Assembly (NCBI GenBank): GCA_964429385.1
Contig: CAYSBR010000053.1
Span: forward strand, 1 to 22,579
Reading direction: 5' to 3'
Source of the DNA: UBA2377 sp964429385
Lineage (GTDB): Bacteria; Verrucomicrobiota; Verrucomicrobiia; Opitutales; Opitutaceae
DNA length: 22,579 nt
This document shows positions 6,667 through 16,073 of this stretch, piece by piece. A model generated the notes under the pieces. It was not told where the DNA came from. It made no database searches and was given only the letters and a program-made list of their open reading frames with translations. The position numbers and the translations under genes are program-made. How positions within the stretch are numbered: position 1 is the stretch's first letter; each line of letters starts with the position of its first letter.

Positions 6667-8361
6667 ATGAAACTCCGCTATTGCATCCTCCTCCTGTTTT
6701 TTCTGCCGGAGGCCCACGGACAGGACCTGGGAACGCTCGGGAAGCAAAAACCCTTTGAGATACGGGGTTCGATATCCGTGGGTACCTGGTATTACCACGC
6801 TAACGGTATCAACAACCGCCGGGCTCCTTTCGGGTGGATGCTGTCTGGCGCACCCGTAATCAAACTCTACGGAATCTCCTTTCCGTTTATGGTTACATTA
6901 AGTGACCAGGACAGGAGCTTTTCACAACCCTTTAACCGTTACGGAGTAAGCCCGCAGTATAAATGGATAAAGCTGCATGCCGGTTACCGGAACATCCACC
7001 TATCCAACTATACCCTGGCGGGGGCCAATATGCTGGGAGGAGGGTTTGAACTCACTCCGGGGAAATTCCGGACCGCCTTTATGTACGGCCGCCTGCAGCG
7101 GGCCATCGGGGAAGACAGCGTGAATTACAACGGCCGCCTGACTTACCTGCGGCCTACATTTGAGCGACGGGGCTACGGCGGGAAAGTAGGCTGGGGCACC
7201 CAAAGAAACTACTTCGACCTTACGTTCTTCCGGGGTTGGGATGTACTTAACTCTATAGCCATCCCCACGGTCAGGTCGCGGGTGTTACCCAAAGAGAACC
7301 TGGCCGTAGGGATCAAAAACCACTATAGCTTCCTAAAAAACAGCCTTCAGTTTGAACTGGAGGCTGCGGCTTCAGTGGTAAACACCAACCTGTTTGACAC
7401 CGCCTCCGTAGATCTCAAAGGGGTAATGGCACACACGGAAGCGTTTTTAAAACCCAACACCTCCACACTCTGGTCTACCGCCGGAAACCTGTGGGGCAGC
7501 TATAGCTTCAGACATGGGTCGCTAAGGGTGGAGTATAAACGCACCGACCCCAATTACGAGTCACTGGGAGCTTATTATTTTATGACAGACATTGAACAGA
7601 TTACGGTTAACCCCGGTGTTCGTCTTTTCAGATCAAAGCTCATGCTTAACGGGTCGGTGGGTAAAATGCGTGACAACCTCTCGGGCTTAAAGGAAACTAC
7701 AAACAGACGTACGGTAATCGCCAGCCAGGCAAGCATTCGTGTGGTTAAAAATCTAAATATCCTCCTCAGTTATAACAACTTCGGTATGGCCATGTCACGC
7801 GGATTCAAAGATGAATTCAATGATACTCTGGCCGTAAGCATGATCAACAGCTCTTACGGAGGCACCATCTCCCATAATTCCTCGTCCAAAACGGTCTCCC
7901 GATCAGTGATGTTGATGACGATGTATCAGAATACCAATGACCAGAACCGCTTTAACCGGCAGCTTACTCAAAACAACTCCCTGATCAGCAATCTCAACTT
8001 CAACTACACCTGGCTCGACAAGAAGCTGACAACCAATGCATCGGTCAATTATCTAAAAAATAACAGCGCTGCAGCATCGCAAAATAATGTAGGACTGATG
8101 GTGGGAGCCAATAAGCAGATGGATAAACTGAGAGCAGGGATGACGGTCTCCAGCCAATGGCTGAAACAAAGTATGGGTTTGCCGGCGAACAACCTCATCA
8201 CCACCGCCAACCTGGGCTATCGCCTGGGGAAGAACAACATCTCTATGAACAGTTCATACATGATCAATAATGTCAGCGGAGCAGACCCGGCCACCGAGGC
8301 CGTCACCCAACGCTCTTTCCGCGAATTCCGAACATCTCTTAATTACAGTATCTCATTTTAA
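6667..8361 (+). CDS. Outer-membrane beta-barrel protein, first gene of the giant-protein operon
   Basis: The 564-residue protein has a signal peptide (1-18, cleavage AHG before Q19) and then an almost unbroken series of amphipathic strands with aromatic girdle residues, ending in Phe (NYSISF), the usual terminal residue of outer-membrane barrels. There is no plug, TonB box or OmpA-like domain. The segment YGVSPQYKWIKLHAGYRNI (92-110), followed by YTLAGANMLGGGFELTPGK (115-133), looks like the conserved core of a Bacteroidota family that I recall only as uncharacterised. Its stop is 12 bases before the 2559-residue gene, implying co-transcription and perhaps physical partnership as anchor or export channel. 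The barrel assignment is firm; the partnership is inference. Confidence 0.8.
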   Translation: MKLRYCILLLFFLPEAHGQDLGTLGKQKPFEIRGSISVGTWYYHANGINNRRAPFGWMLSGAPVIKLYGISFPFMVTLSDQDRSFSQPFNRYGVSPQYKWIKLHAGYRNIHLSNYTLAGANMLGGGFELTPGKFRTAFMYGRLQRAIGEDSVNYNGRLTYLRPTFERRGYGGKVGWGTQRNYFDLTFFRGWDVLNSIAIPTVRSRVLPKENLAVGIKNHYSFLKNSLQFELEAAASVVNTNLFDTASVDLKGVMAHTEAFLKPNTSTLWSTAGNLWGSYSFRHGSLRVEYKRTDPNYESLGAYYFMTDIEQITVNPGVRLFRSKLMLNGSVGKMRDNLSGLKETTNRRTVIASQASIRVVKNLNILLSYNNFGMAMSRGFKDEFNDTLAVSMINSSYGGTISHNSSSKTVSRSVMLMTMYQNTNDQNRFNRQLTQNNSLISNLNFNYTWLDKKLTTNASVNYLKNNSAAASQNNVGLMVGANKQMDKLRAGMTVSSQWLKQSMGLPANNLITTANLGYRLGKNNISMNSSYMINNVSGADPATEAVTQRSFREFRTSLNYSISF

Positions 8362-8373
8362 AGTTATACCGCT

Positions 8374-11300
8374 ATGCCAAGCTTTCGTATCATTTTGTTA
8401 CTTCTTCTGGGTACAATTCATGTCGCCAAAGGCCAGGATGAGGGTCGGGTGGCGGTTCAACTGCAGCTTAATGAACTGGAGATCCGGAACACCCTTCCGG
8501 AGGTCAATTCGCTTTTAAACACCAGCATCGTTTATTTAAACCACAACGGTACGCCCCGAAATGTGCGGATTCATGCGAGTATGGAAATACAGGGTACAGG
8601 CGGAGCCTATTTCGGGGTAGAAACCGACCCCCATAATCTCTATACACAACAGCTCAGTAACTCCCGCAGAGACGCAATAACGGGCGCTGCAATCCGTGCC
8701 AGCGAGTACACCAGCCTGGTGGGAATGAACGGAACCAACCCCGATGCCTACATCACTTCTACGGGCATGGCCCTCCCCACAGGTGTTATGCGGGTTTGCA
8801 TCAAAGTATTTGACGAGTTCGGGTTGAATGATATTACGGATTACGGAAACGACGCCAACACCAACTGTGTTGAAATACCGGTAAATATATATCAGCCGCC
8901 GCAGGTGGTACACGTGCAGGGCGTGCATTGCGGCTCGGCCACACCCCTGCTTTCGGCAGACGGCACAAACCGCCCGCCCATTACGGTTAATTTTTTACCA
9001 ACGGGCATGAATAACATGTCGGGCAGTATTCCGGCCGACTGGAGCTACGAAATGGTTTTGCTTCATCTGGGAGAGGAAGATAACCTGATGGATCCGAACC
9101 AGGCATTTCAGGCGGTGTCTGTCATGCACGATATCAGTTATGACCACCCCCTGGTGATTGCCTCTAACGGCGGGCCGGCCAATGCTATCGGTATGCAGCT
9201 CACCCTCAATACGAGTCACTATAACGAAGAAATGATACCCGGCCATCACTACGCGGTTTTTGTGCGGGTAAAAGACAATAGCGGCGCGCCTTTATCAACG
9301 GTTGAAAACGGGGGGCTCGGCCAGCCCTGTACTTTTGTGTACGGGGGGAGCAGCCTCCCCCCAACCGGCGGCCTTTCTTTGGAGGGCTTCCCCACTAACG
9401 GCTCATACATGCCGTATATGGGCATGGCGGTGATGGTCAGATTTGAGCCCTATGACAATCGTTATTCCGGAGCTGACTATGACCTTTCCCTTAGCGGGCC
9501 GGGAATCAGCGGCCTTAACTATATCCGAAACCCTTCTGTCAACTGGGGTACTACCGGCCCGCGTAACGCGCAGTCACGGGCATTGGGCTATGATGTGGCT
9601 GACGGTTCGGTGATTAGCCAGGAACATGCCCAACACCTGGTTCTGAGCCCCACCGATCCCCGTGATGTCAACTGGAATAGTGCCCTGCAAACCCTCACCC
9701 GTGGTGAAACTTACGATTATAAGGTAAATTTTACTATGAAACACCGCGACAGAACTATCCCGCCTGCCGCGTTAGAAAACCACTTTAAAGCAGGAATGCC
9801 CCCCTCAGAACTGATGTTTCCGGAAGCCACCCATGCAGCGGGAACTGTCCGGTTTAAGTTTCGGCCGGCAAACACCGATAAAATCTCCAGGCTGCCTTTT
9901 GACCAGATGTTCAGGGCTACTTTCCAGAACAGGTGGAACAGCACCTATATGACCAAAGTAACGGAGGCGCTGGTCTTGGAAATATCTAAAGAAGAAGACT
10001 TTAAAAATATTTTTTTAAGAGATACGGTCAATTTCTATCATAACATCGGTATGAGCTATACCGACCCTTTCTATGCTGATATTACCCGCAGCCGGGAATT
10101 TGAGCACCATTTAGACGCCGGGACCTACTACTGGCGAACCCGCTGGATCAAAAACCAGCAGGTGATTGACCGCTTCCTGGCAGGAACAGCCACCGGCTTT
10201 CCACCCAATGACCTTGACTACTACTCCGTATCGGAGATCAGAAAACTGGTGATAGGAGATCCGTCTAGCGAACCCGTGGCCACGGCGCCGGAGCCCGAAT
10301 TGCAGGAGTGCGACTGCGACCTTCAATTTGAGCGGGGACAAGCCAGCCCCGTTACCCTTGCCATTAATCAGACGGTAAATATAGGCCGGTTCGAGCTGAA
10401 GATCGCTCGCATTACCGGAGGGGATGCCGCGGCAGGATATACCGGTGACGGTACCATTGAAAACTTTAGCCTGTACGGGTTCAGCCCCAAAGTGGCCGTG
10501 TCTTTTTCCGGACTTAAAGCCGTTACCGGAACGGGCGGACGGGCCCGGGCTTTTGAAGGAACCGCTATCAGCAGGAGCCGCACGGGTATCCCCGCATTAG
10601 AGGGCTCATCGCCGATGTCGTGGTTTGATGATATTTTACGGGCTTCGCTGGATATAGGCAGCGGCGAGCTTCATACCCCTTTCGGCCTGAACAGCGAGGT
10701 AGATCATACCAAAATCATGCTGGTGATGGAGGAAATAAAATTTACTCCTCAAAAGGCGGAAGTCAAAGCCAAAGCCGGCTATAAGATGCCGGGCGAGTTT
10801 CTGGGCAGCGCAGTGGTGTTCCAGGTCAGCGAAGCCTGTATTGTGCCGGCCGGCAATAACAATCCCGGTGGGTTTGCCCAGGCAGTCACTTTCTCCCTGG
10901 CAGAAAACCTGTCGTTGGGCAATACCAACAACCAGCAGGAGTATAGTGTAAGACTTAAAGGCGGAAGTGAGGGGGAAATTACCTCCTTAAAGTTTGACTG
11001 CAATGGCTTTAGCAGCCTTGTTATAGCGGGTGAGGTGCTATTTTCCCGCGAGAGCCTGGTACCGGAAGATAATACGGGTAAGCGAACAGAAGGGCAGGTC
11101 ACGGCCTCTTTTGCGGCAAAAGTGCAAAAGGGCGAAAGCGGCAGTCATGGCCTGATTGCAGAACTGAACTTCCCTAAATCGTTCCAGTTTACGGCGCTGG
11201 AAGGTTTCGGGGTTACCGTAAGTAATGCTATTCTGGATCTTTCGGAAGCCGCTAATGATGATGCTATGGCCCAACTCCCCGATACGCTTTTCACCGATGC

Positions 11301-14300
11301 TGCCTCAAGACGAATCTGGACAGGCTTCTATCTCAAACAAATGAGTTTCCGGCTGCCGTCTGAATTCAAAAACGGTCCTGATCCCTTTGAGGTAGGCATT
11401 AAAGATATCCTGATCGACAATAACGGCCTCAGCGGTACGGCTTTTGCCGGGAACCTGGTGCATACCAGTGGCGGTAAGGTCGATGTCTTTTACTTTACAC
11501 TGGATGAAATCTCCATAAGTTTCAGACATAATACCTGTCAATCCGGCAAAATGAAGGGTAAGCTGGGTCTCCCCATCTTTGAAAAAAACGAAGAGCAGTA
11601 TTTTGAATACCACAGCACCCTGGCCTTTGAACCGGGCAAGTCCCCTCAATTTAATTTTGCCATTACTCCCCCCACTACCGGTGACAAGAAGCTGGAAATA
11701 TCCATGTGGAAAATTGCCAGGATAGAGTTGAATGAAGGAACCAAAGCAAGCCTGTACATCGGGGAAAAATCAGGAGTGGAATTTGAATTAAACGGGAAGC
11801 TGGCATTTGAGGGCAAGTATGACGACTGGCCGGTAGAGGTCAGGATACCGGACATTGAGGTACAGGGCCTCCGGTTTTCTACTCTGCCTCAGCCCGAAGG
11901 GCAAAAGCAGGCCGGTCTTCGCGACATAAAAATCGACGGAAAATCGGTAATGGCTTTCTCTAATACTTCTTCCGGTTCCTCTTCGGGCGGTACAGGAGAA
12001 ACATCCGGCCGGCAAAATGCATCGAACCAAAGTTCAGCCGGGGGCTTTTCAATGGGCATAAACAAAATAGATTTTGATACAGGCGCAGGGGATATCCTTC
12101 ATGGGGCAATATATCCGAAGCTAACGGTTTCCTTCCAGATATCACTGGCCGATGTGATTACGATTGAAGAGATCGATCTCGGCATCAAGACTAAAGTGGC
12201 CATTGTCAATACAAATGGCGGCAGCGAAATGAAGTTTGATTTTGAGGAGGTCGTAGGTCCGCAAACCATAAAAGTGAAAGGTGAAATAGGAGGAGTGGAG
12301 CTGGACGGCTGCCTGAAATTTATAGATGAAGCGGATAATAAAGGGGCGTCAGGCAGTATTAAAGCGAAGATTCCGATGCTGGGGCAAATCGGAGTAGCGG
12401 CCACCTTTGGAGAGAAAAAAGATCATCTGGGGAGCTTCAACTACTTTAATATTCAGGCCATGTATAAATCAGATGTCGGTATTACGCTGTTTGCCGGGGT
12501 AAATCTGTATGGGCTGAGCGGAGGTGTCTGGCATCATATGCGGATAAAGTCGCCCTCTGAAGGGCTGGTTAATTCTCTTGGTACAGTTGCTAACGGTACG
12601 GGAGCGGCGTTTGGAAGGGAATCGAACGAATCAGAACCGAACGGATCAGCATCGAATGGTGCCGGTGAAACCTTATGCGGTCTGACTCTTGAAGGAGGCA
12701 ACATGGAATTTGAAGCTGACAGGAGCATTGTACTGGGTTTGACTTTCGGAGCATATTTCGGATGCACGGGCTCTCCCACCACGTATAATTTTGATGTGCA
12801 CCTCACCGCTACTGCGATGCAGCAGCCCCCGGAAGCAGGGGGAGGCCTGGGTATTAATTATATAGCCATTCAGGGTAACCTGAATGTGATGAATAATTTT
12901 GGCCCTCCCAATGTAGATGCCCCCCTTGTAGTCAATGCAGGAGTTACTTTTGCCTGGGAGAAAACCTATAATGCGGATCTGACAACCACCGAAAAAGTGG
13001 ATATTCAGTTTAAGTTAAAAGTTCTTCTAAAGGCTGGACCAGTGACTGTTCTTAAAGGGCAAGGAACTGATAACGAAGCGCTGGAAGCAAGATTTCATGC
13101 CAATTCCTCTACCGGTGAGTGGTACTTTACCATGGGAAACCCCAAAGCAAAAGACAGAACGGGTGAAGGGCTAATATTCTCATTGTTAGGCGACACTAAA
13201 ATGAGCGCCTACTTTTTTGCCGGGGCTAATACGGATATGATCCCTACCGAATTACCGGATATTCCCAGTGACCTTGCCTGGATAATGGCCGGCAACAAGG
13301 TGGCGGATAATTCGGGTACAAGCGTAGATACCGGGGAGATGAGTACAATCAGTAACCCCCGGCCCGAAACAGCAAGACCCGGCGTTAAAGCCGGAGTAGG
13401 TTTCGGATTTTACGTAGGTGCCGGAATCGACCTCAACTTTTTAATTTTCTACGCCGATATCAGGATTCAGATCGGATTTGATGTGGCGATGGCTGAATAC
13501 GCAGGAGGGCCCTGCCGGGACCTACCGGAGAGTCAGTCAGAGTGGTACGCCAAAGGGCAGGCATACGCCGGTATAAAAGGGGAGTTCGGAATAGGGGTAG
13601 ATCTTATTTTTATAAAGGGAAAATTCCCGATCGTTGAGCTGGAGGCAGGTTTGATACTACAGGCCGGCCTACCCAATCCGGCGTATTTCAGAGGTAATGT
13701 AGGCTTGCGCTATTCTATTTTAGGAGGTATGGTTTCAGGGCAATGCAACTTTAAGCTGGATATAGGAGACAAATGTCAGAACACTGACCTCTTAGGTGGT
13801 ATTCAGTTTATTGATGACTTTACACCGGCCAATAATAAACGTGATGTTAGTGTCTATTCCAGCGCCCGGGCCTCTTTTTCTTATCCCATTGAGAAAACAT
13901 TCGCAATCATTGATGATGAGGGAACAACCCACCATTTCAGGCCCTATATCAAACAAATGCATATAAAAGATGAGCAGGGAAATATCCTCACCCAGCCCTA
14001 TCAATTATCCGAAGAAAATTATGTAGCAACAGCCCGGATCAGCGAGAAGCTGGGAGTAAGGAAAAATTTAACCGCCTATTGTGAGGTAGGAGTAAGACAT
14101 GCTTTAGGCAATAACCGTTGGGAGGAATATAACTTCCAGGAAGACAGGACGAATACATTTACCACAGAAGCGGTTACTCCACTCCTGTTTTCGGACGATC
14201 TCATTGCCTACACCTGGCCTATCAAAGGGCAACGACACTTCCTCAAAAATGAAGCCCGGCCGGATATACCTTCCACTGCGGGCAAAGGGATTATAAGGTT

Positions 14301-16053
14301 CAAATATAAGGAAGATAAATTTCGGGCCTCAAGCTCGTCCAGACCTATGGACCCTGGCGCTATCTCCTACACCTATTTTATACGGTTTGCCGGGCCAAAC
14401 GGAAAAATATCCGAACAGCAGCTCACTGATTTCGGCAATGCGGTGGAGCAGGTCAATTTTGACATCCCCCGGAATCTCCAGAACAATACTCATTACACGA
14501 TTATACTTACCAGGAGAGCTACCGGAGGCTTACTGGCCGCCGGATTGGACAGCACGCTTAAATCCGCCAACCTGAACGGAAATGGCCAGCTGAGTCAAAA
14601 GGATACAGATGATAATAAAACGCTGATAAGACAATACAAATTACCCCGGGAAACCCTACCCCCTGATGAGAAAATCATGTATATGTACAGTTTCAGAACC
14701 AGCAGATATAACACAGCGGCCGAAAAGCTGGCAGGCATCAGCATGGAAGGAGGCAGCCGCATAAGTACCGGGGAACGATTTGATATTTATGAAGTACGAA
14801 AGATGGAAAACAATCCCCTGACACCTCTTTTTACGGTAAATCTTTTGCCTTCCTCGCAGTTAAGAAGCCATGTATATAATGTAACCAATAAATTTTTAGA
14901 CCGGTTCGGCAGCGGGCAGATTGTAACCGACCACTCGCATAACAGGGGCGAGTTCCAAAGATTTGTTACCAAAATGCAGGACCCCATCTTCCTGGAAGCA
15001 TTTGGCGTGAATGATCCGGAAAATCAAATCGAGAGCGTGATTATTCCGTGGACCGGGCCTAACAGGGACGGCCACTCAGGAGTATTTCATAATAGTCCGT
15101 TCATGAGTGTAAGCCGTGCAGACAGATATTGGTGGAGGTCAGGATTTATGGATTTGGATGAAAACTCCCGGTTTGAAGTATATACGAAGTATAAAATTCC
15201 CGGAGCCGATTTAGATCCGATATTTAACAGTAGTGTAGTGATTGAAAACCCTGCTGCCGCCCTTTCTAATGAAGAAGTAAACAATAGTGTCAACATATTA
15301 GAAAACATGAGCAGAGGGGCTACCACAGATCAGGGCATTCCGCCTGTCTTGTCACAAAGCGCTCTTACCATGACCGCTAATTCCGGCGCCCAGATAATTG
15401 CACAAAAAAGAACCGCCACCGCCACCCGTCCTGTGGTCTCAGTGCCCCCTAATATCTGGGGAGTTACTCTGATATCAGCGCCCACCGCCCATATCGTGAG
15501 TTCTGCTGCCCTCCAGCGCAAAATTCCTCCTGCCCCAGCCACCCCGTCGGTAACCCCCGGCTCCTCCCGTCCGGGTGCCATCCCTCCTGCACCGGCTCCT
15601 AATTCGCCGCAGGTGACTACTACAGGGATGGTGAGCGCCGGCCTCGCCAACACGGCTTTTGCAGTAAACCTGATCGTTACTCCCAACGCCAGCTTTAGTT
15701 TAAATCAGGCACTTGGTGAGCCCCAACAGATTACAGGCAATTTAATAACACTTGGCGGCGCTTCTCACCGGGTTTCGGATCATGTGCTGTCACTTACAGA
15801 AGAGGCTTATGACTCCAATAAAAATAAGATAATGCGTATGAGTCCTTTAATCACCCCAGGATCCGGGTTCCTGAGCCGGGTTATGCCGAATCTCACTACC
15901 CCTTCCGGCATTTTTGATGAACTGGGTTATTACCTGATGAGAACCAGGCATGAAATCAACAATTCACTGATCAGCGGCCTGAAATCCTTCCAGATAGGAT
16001 ATGGGGTCAGTCCTTCGGGAGTTAACCGAAAAACATTGAGTATAGGTCAATAA
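8374..16053 (+). CDS. Giant exported beta-rich protein of unknown function (2559 aa)
   Basis: A signal peptide (1-20, cleavage AKG before Q21) leads a beta-rich protein with no enzyme motif I recognise. Residues 21 to about 330 resemble, from memory, the TANFOR-type N-terminal domain of large Bacteroidota proteins. Ig/FN3-like strands follow to about 640, ending in a segment like GTYYWRTRW; a Cys pair in ECDCDLQF (C646, C648) marks the next region. Long repetitive amphipathic beta-strands extend to about 1800, broken by Ser/Gly/Asn-rich linkers near 1196-1230 and 1403-1436. The Gly-rich core (about 1670-1800) includes WYAKGQAYAGIKGEFGIG from W1724 and LPNPAYFRGNVGLRYS. More Ig-like sequence follows, then a Pro/Ala linker near 2383-2420 and a C-terminus without a T9SS sorting domain. 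It lies 12 bases after the barrel gene and 20 before the FN3 gene. A surface or periplasmic scaffold is likely; its destination is unclear. Confidence 0.85.
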   Translation: MPSFRIILLLLLGTIHVAKGQDEGRVAVQLQLNELEIRNTLPEVNSLLNTSIVYLNHNGTPRNVRIHASMEIQGTGGAYFGVETDPHNLYTQQLSNSRRDAITGAAIRASEYTSLVGMNGTNPDAYITSTGMALPTGVMRVCIKVFDEFGLNDITDYGNDANTNCVEIPVNIYQPPQVVHVQGVHCGSATPLLSADGTNRPPITVNFLPTGMNNMSGSIPADWSYEMVLLHLGEEDNLMDPNQAFQAVSVMHDISYDHPLVIASNGGPANAIGMQLTLNTSHYNEEMIPGHHYAVFVRVKDNSGAPLSTVENGGLGQPCTFVYGGSSLPPTGGLSLEGFPTNGSYMPYMGMAVMVRFEPYDNRYSGADYDLSLSGPGISGLNYIRNPSVNWGTTGPRNAQSRALGYDVADGSVISQEHAQHLVLSPTDPRDVNWNSALQTLTRGETYDYKVNFTMKHRDRTIPPAALENHFKAGMPPSELMFPEATHAAGTVRFKFRPANTDKISRLPFDQMFRATFQNRWNSTYMTKVTEALVLEISKEEDFKNIFLRDTVNFYHNIGMSYTDPFYADITRSREFEHHLDAGTYYWRTRWIKNQQVIDRFLAGTATGFPPNDLDYYSVSEIRKLVIGDPSSEPVATAPEPELQECDCDLQFERGQASPVTLAINQTVNIGRFELKIARITGGDAAAGYTGDGTIENFSLYGFSPKVAVSFSGLKAVTGTGGRARAFEGTAISRSRTGIPALEGSSPMSWFDDILRASLDIGSGELHTPFGLNSEVDHTKIMLVMEEIKFTPQKAEVKAKAGYKMPGEFLGSAVVFQVSEACIVPAGNNNPGGFAQAVTFSLAENLSLGNTNNQQEYSVRLKGGSEGEITSLKFDCNGFSSLVIAGEVLFSRESLVPEDNTGKRTEGQVTASFAAKVQKGESGSHGLIAELNFPKSFQFTALEGFGVTVSNAILDLSEAANDDAMAQLPDTLFTDAASRRIWTGFYLKQMSFRLPSEFKNGPDPFEVGIKDILIDNNGLSGTAFAGNLVHTSGGKVDVFYFTLDEISISFRHNTCQSGKMKGKLGLPIFEKNEEQYFEYHSTLAFEPGKSPQFNFAITPPTTGDKKLEISMWKIARIELNEGTKASLYIGEKSGVEFELNGKLAFEGKYDDWPVEVRIPDIEVQGLRFSTLPQPEGQKQAGLRDIKIDGKSVMAFSNTSSGSSSGGTGETSGRQNASNQSSAGGFSMGINKIDFDTGAGDILHGAIYPKLTVSFQISLADVITIEEIDLGIKTKVAIVNTNGGSEMKFDFEEVVGPQTIKVKGEIGGVELDGCLKFIDEADNKGASGSIKAKIPMLGQIGVAATFGEKKDHLGSFNYFNIQAMYKSDVGITLFAGVNLYGLSGGVWHHMRIKSPSEGLVNSLGTVANGTGAAFGRESNESEPNGSASNGAGETLCGLTLEGGNMEFEADRSIVLGLTFGAYFGCTGSPTTYNFDVHLTATAMQQPPEAGGGLGINYIAIQGNLNVMNNFGPPNVDAPLVVNAGVTFAWEKTYNADLTTTEKVDIQFKLKVLLKAGPVTVLKGQGTDNEALEARFHANSSTGEWYFTMGNPKAKDRTGEGLIFSLLGDTKMSAYFFAGANTDMIPTELPDIPSDLAWIMAGNKVADNSGTSVDTGEMSTISNPRPETARPGVKAGVGFGFYVGAGIDLNFLIFYADIRIQIGFDVAMAEYAGGPCRDLPESQSEWYAKGQAYAGIKGEFGIGVDLIFIKGKFPIVELEAGLILQAGLPNPAYFRGNVGLRYSILGGMVSGQCNFKLDIGDKCQNTDLLGGIQFIDDFTPANNKRDVSVYSSARASFSYPIEKTFAIIDDEGTTHHFRPYIKQMHIKDEQGNILTQPYQLSEENYVATARISEKLGVRKNLTAYCEVGVRHALGNNRWEEYNFQEDRTNTFTTEAVTPLLFSDDLIAYTWPIKGQRHFLKNEARPDIPSTAGKGIIRFKYKEDKFRASSSSRPMDPGAISYTYFIRFAGPNGKISEQQLTDFGNAVEQVNFDIPRNLQNNTHYTIILTRRATGGLLAAGLDSTLKSANLNGNGQLSQKDTDDNKTLIRQYKLPRETLPPDEKIMYMYSFRTSRYNTAAEKLAGISMEGGSRISTGERFDIYEVRKMENNPLTPLFTVNLLPSSQLRSHVYNVTNKFLDRFGSGQIVTDHSHNRGEFQRFVTKMQDPIFLEAFGVNDPENQIESVIIPWTGPNRDGHSGVFHNSPFMSVSRADRYWWRSGFMDLDENSRFEVYTKYKIPGADLDPIFNSSVVIENPAAALSNEEVNNSVNILENMSRGATTDQGIPPVLSQSALTMTANSGAQIIAQKRTATATRPVVSVPPNIWGVTLISAPTAHIVSSAALQRKIPPAPATPSVTPGSSRPGAIPPAPAPNSPQVTTTGMVSAGLANTAFAVNLIVTPNASFSLNQALGEPQQITGNLITLGGASHRVSDHVLSLTEEAYDSNKNKIMRMSPLITPGSGFLSRVMPNLTTPSGIFDELGYYLMRTRHEINNSLISGLKSFQIGYGVSPSGVNRKTLSIGQ

Positions 16054-16073
16054 GATTTTAATCATTGAGAAAA

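Noticed and set aside
14566..14620. Calcium-loop-like stretch LNGNGQLSQKD in the giant protein
   Set aside because: It lacks the acidic residues needed for an EF-hand or dockerin loop and stands alone rather than as a pair.
15330..15686. 118-codon minus-strand frame rich in Gly and Ala
   Set aside because: It mirrors the Pro/Ala linker of the giant protein; the GC-rich codons of that linker leave the other strand free of stops.
16065..16073. TTG start for the 690-residue FN3 protein
   Set aside because: The ATG three codons later gives a cleaner signal peptide beginning MKKIITG.
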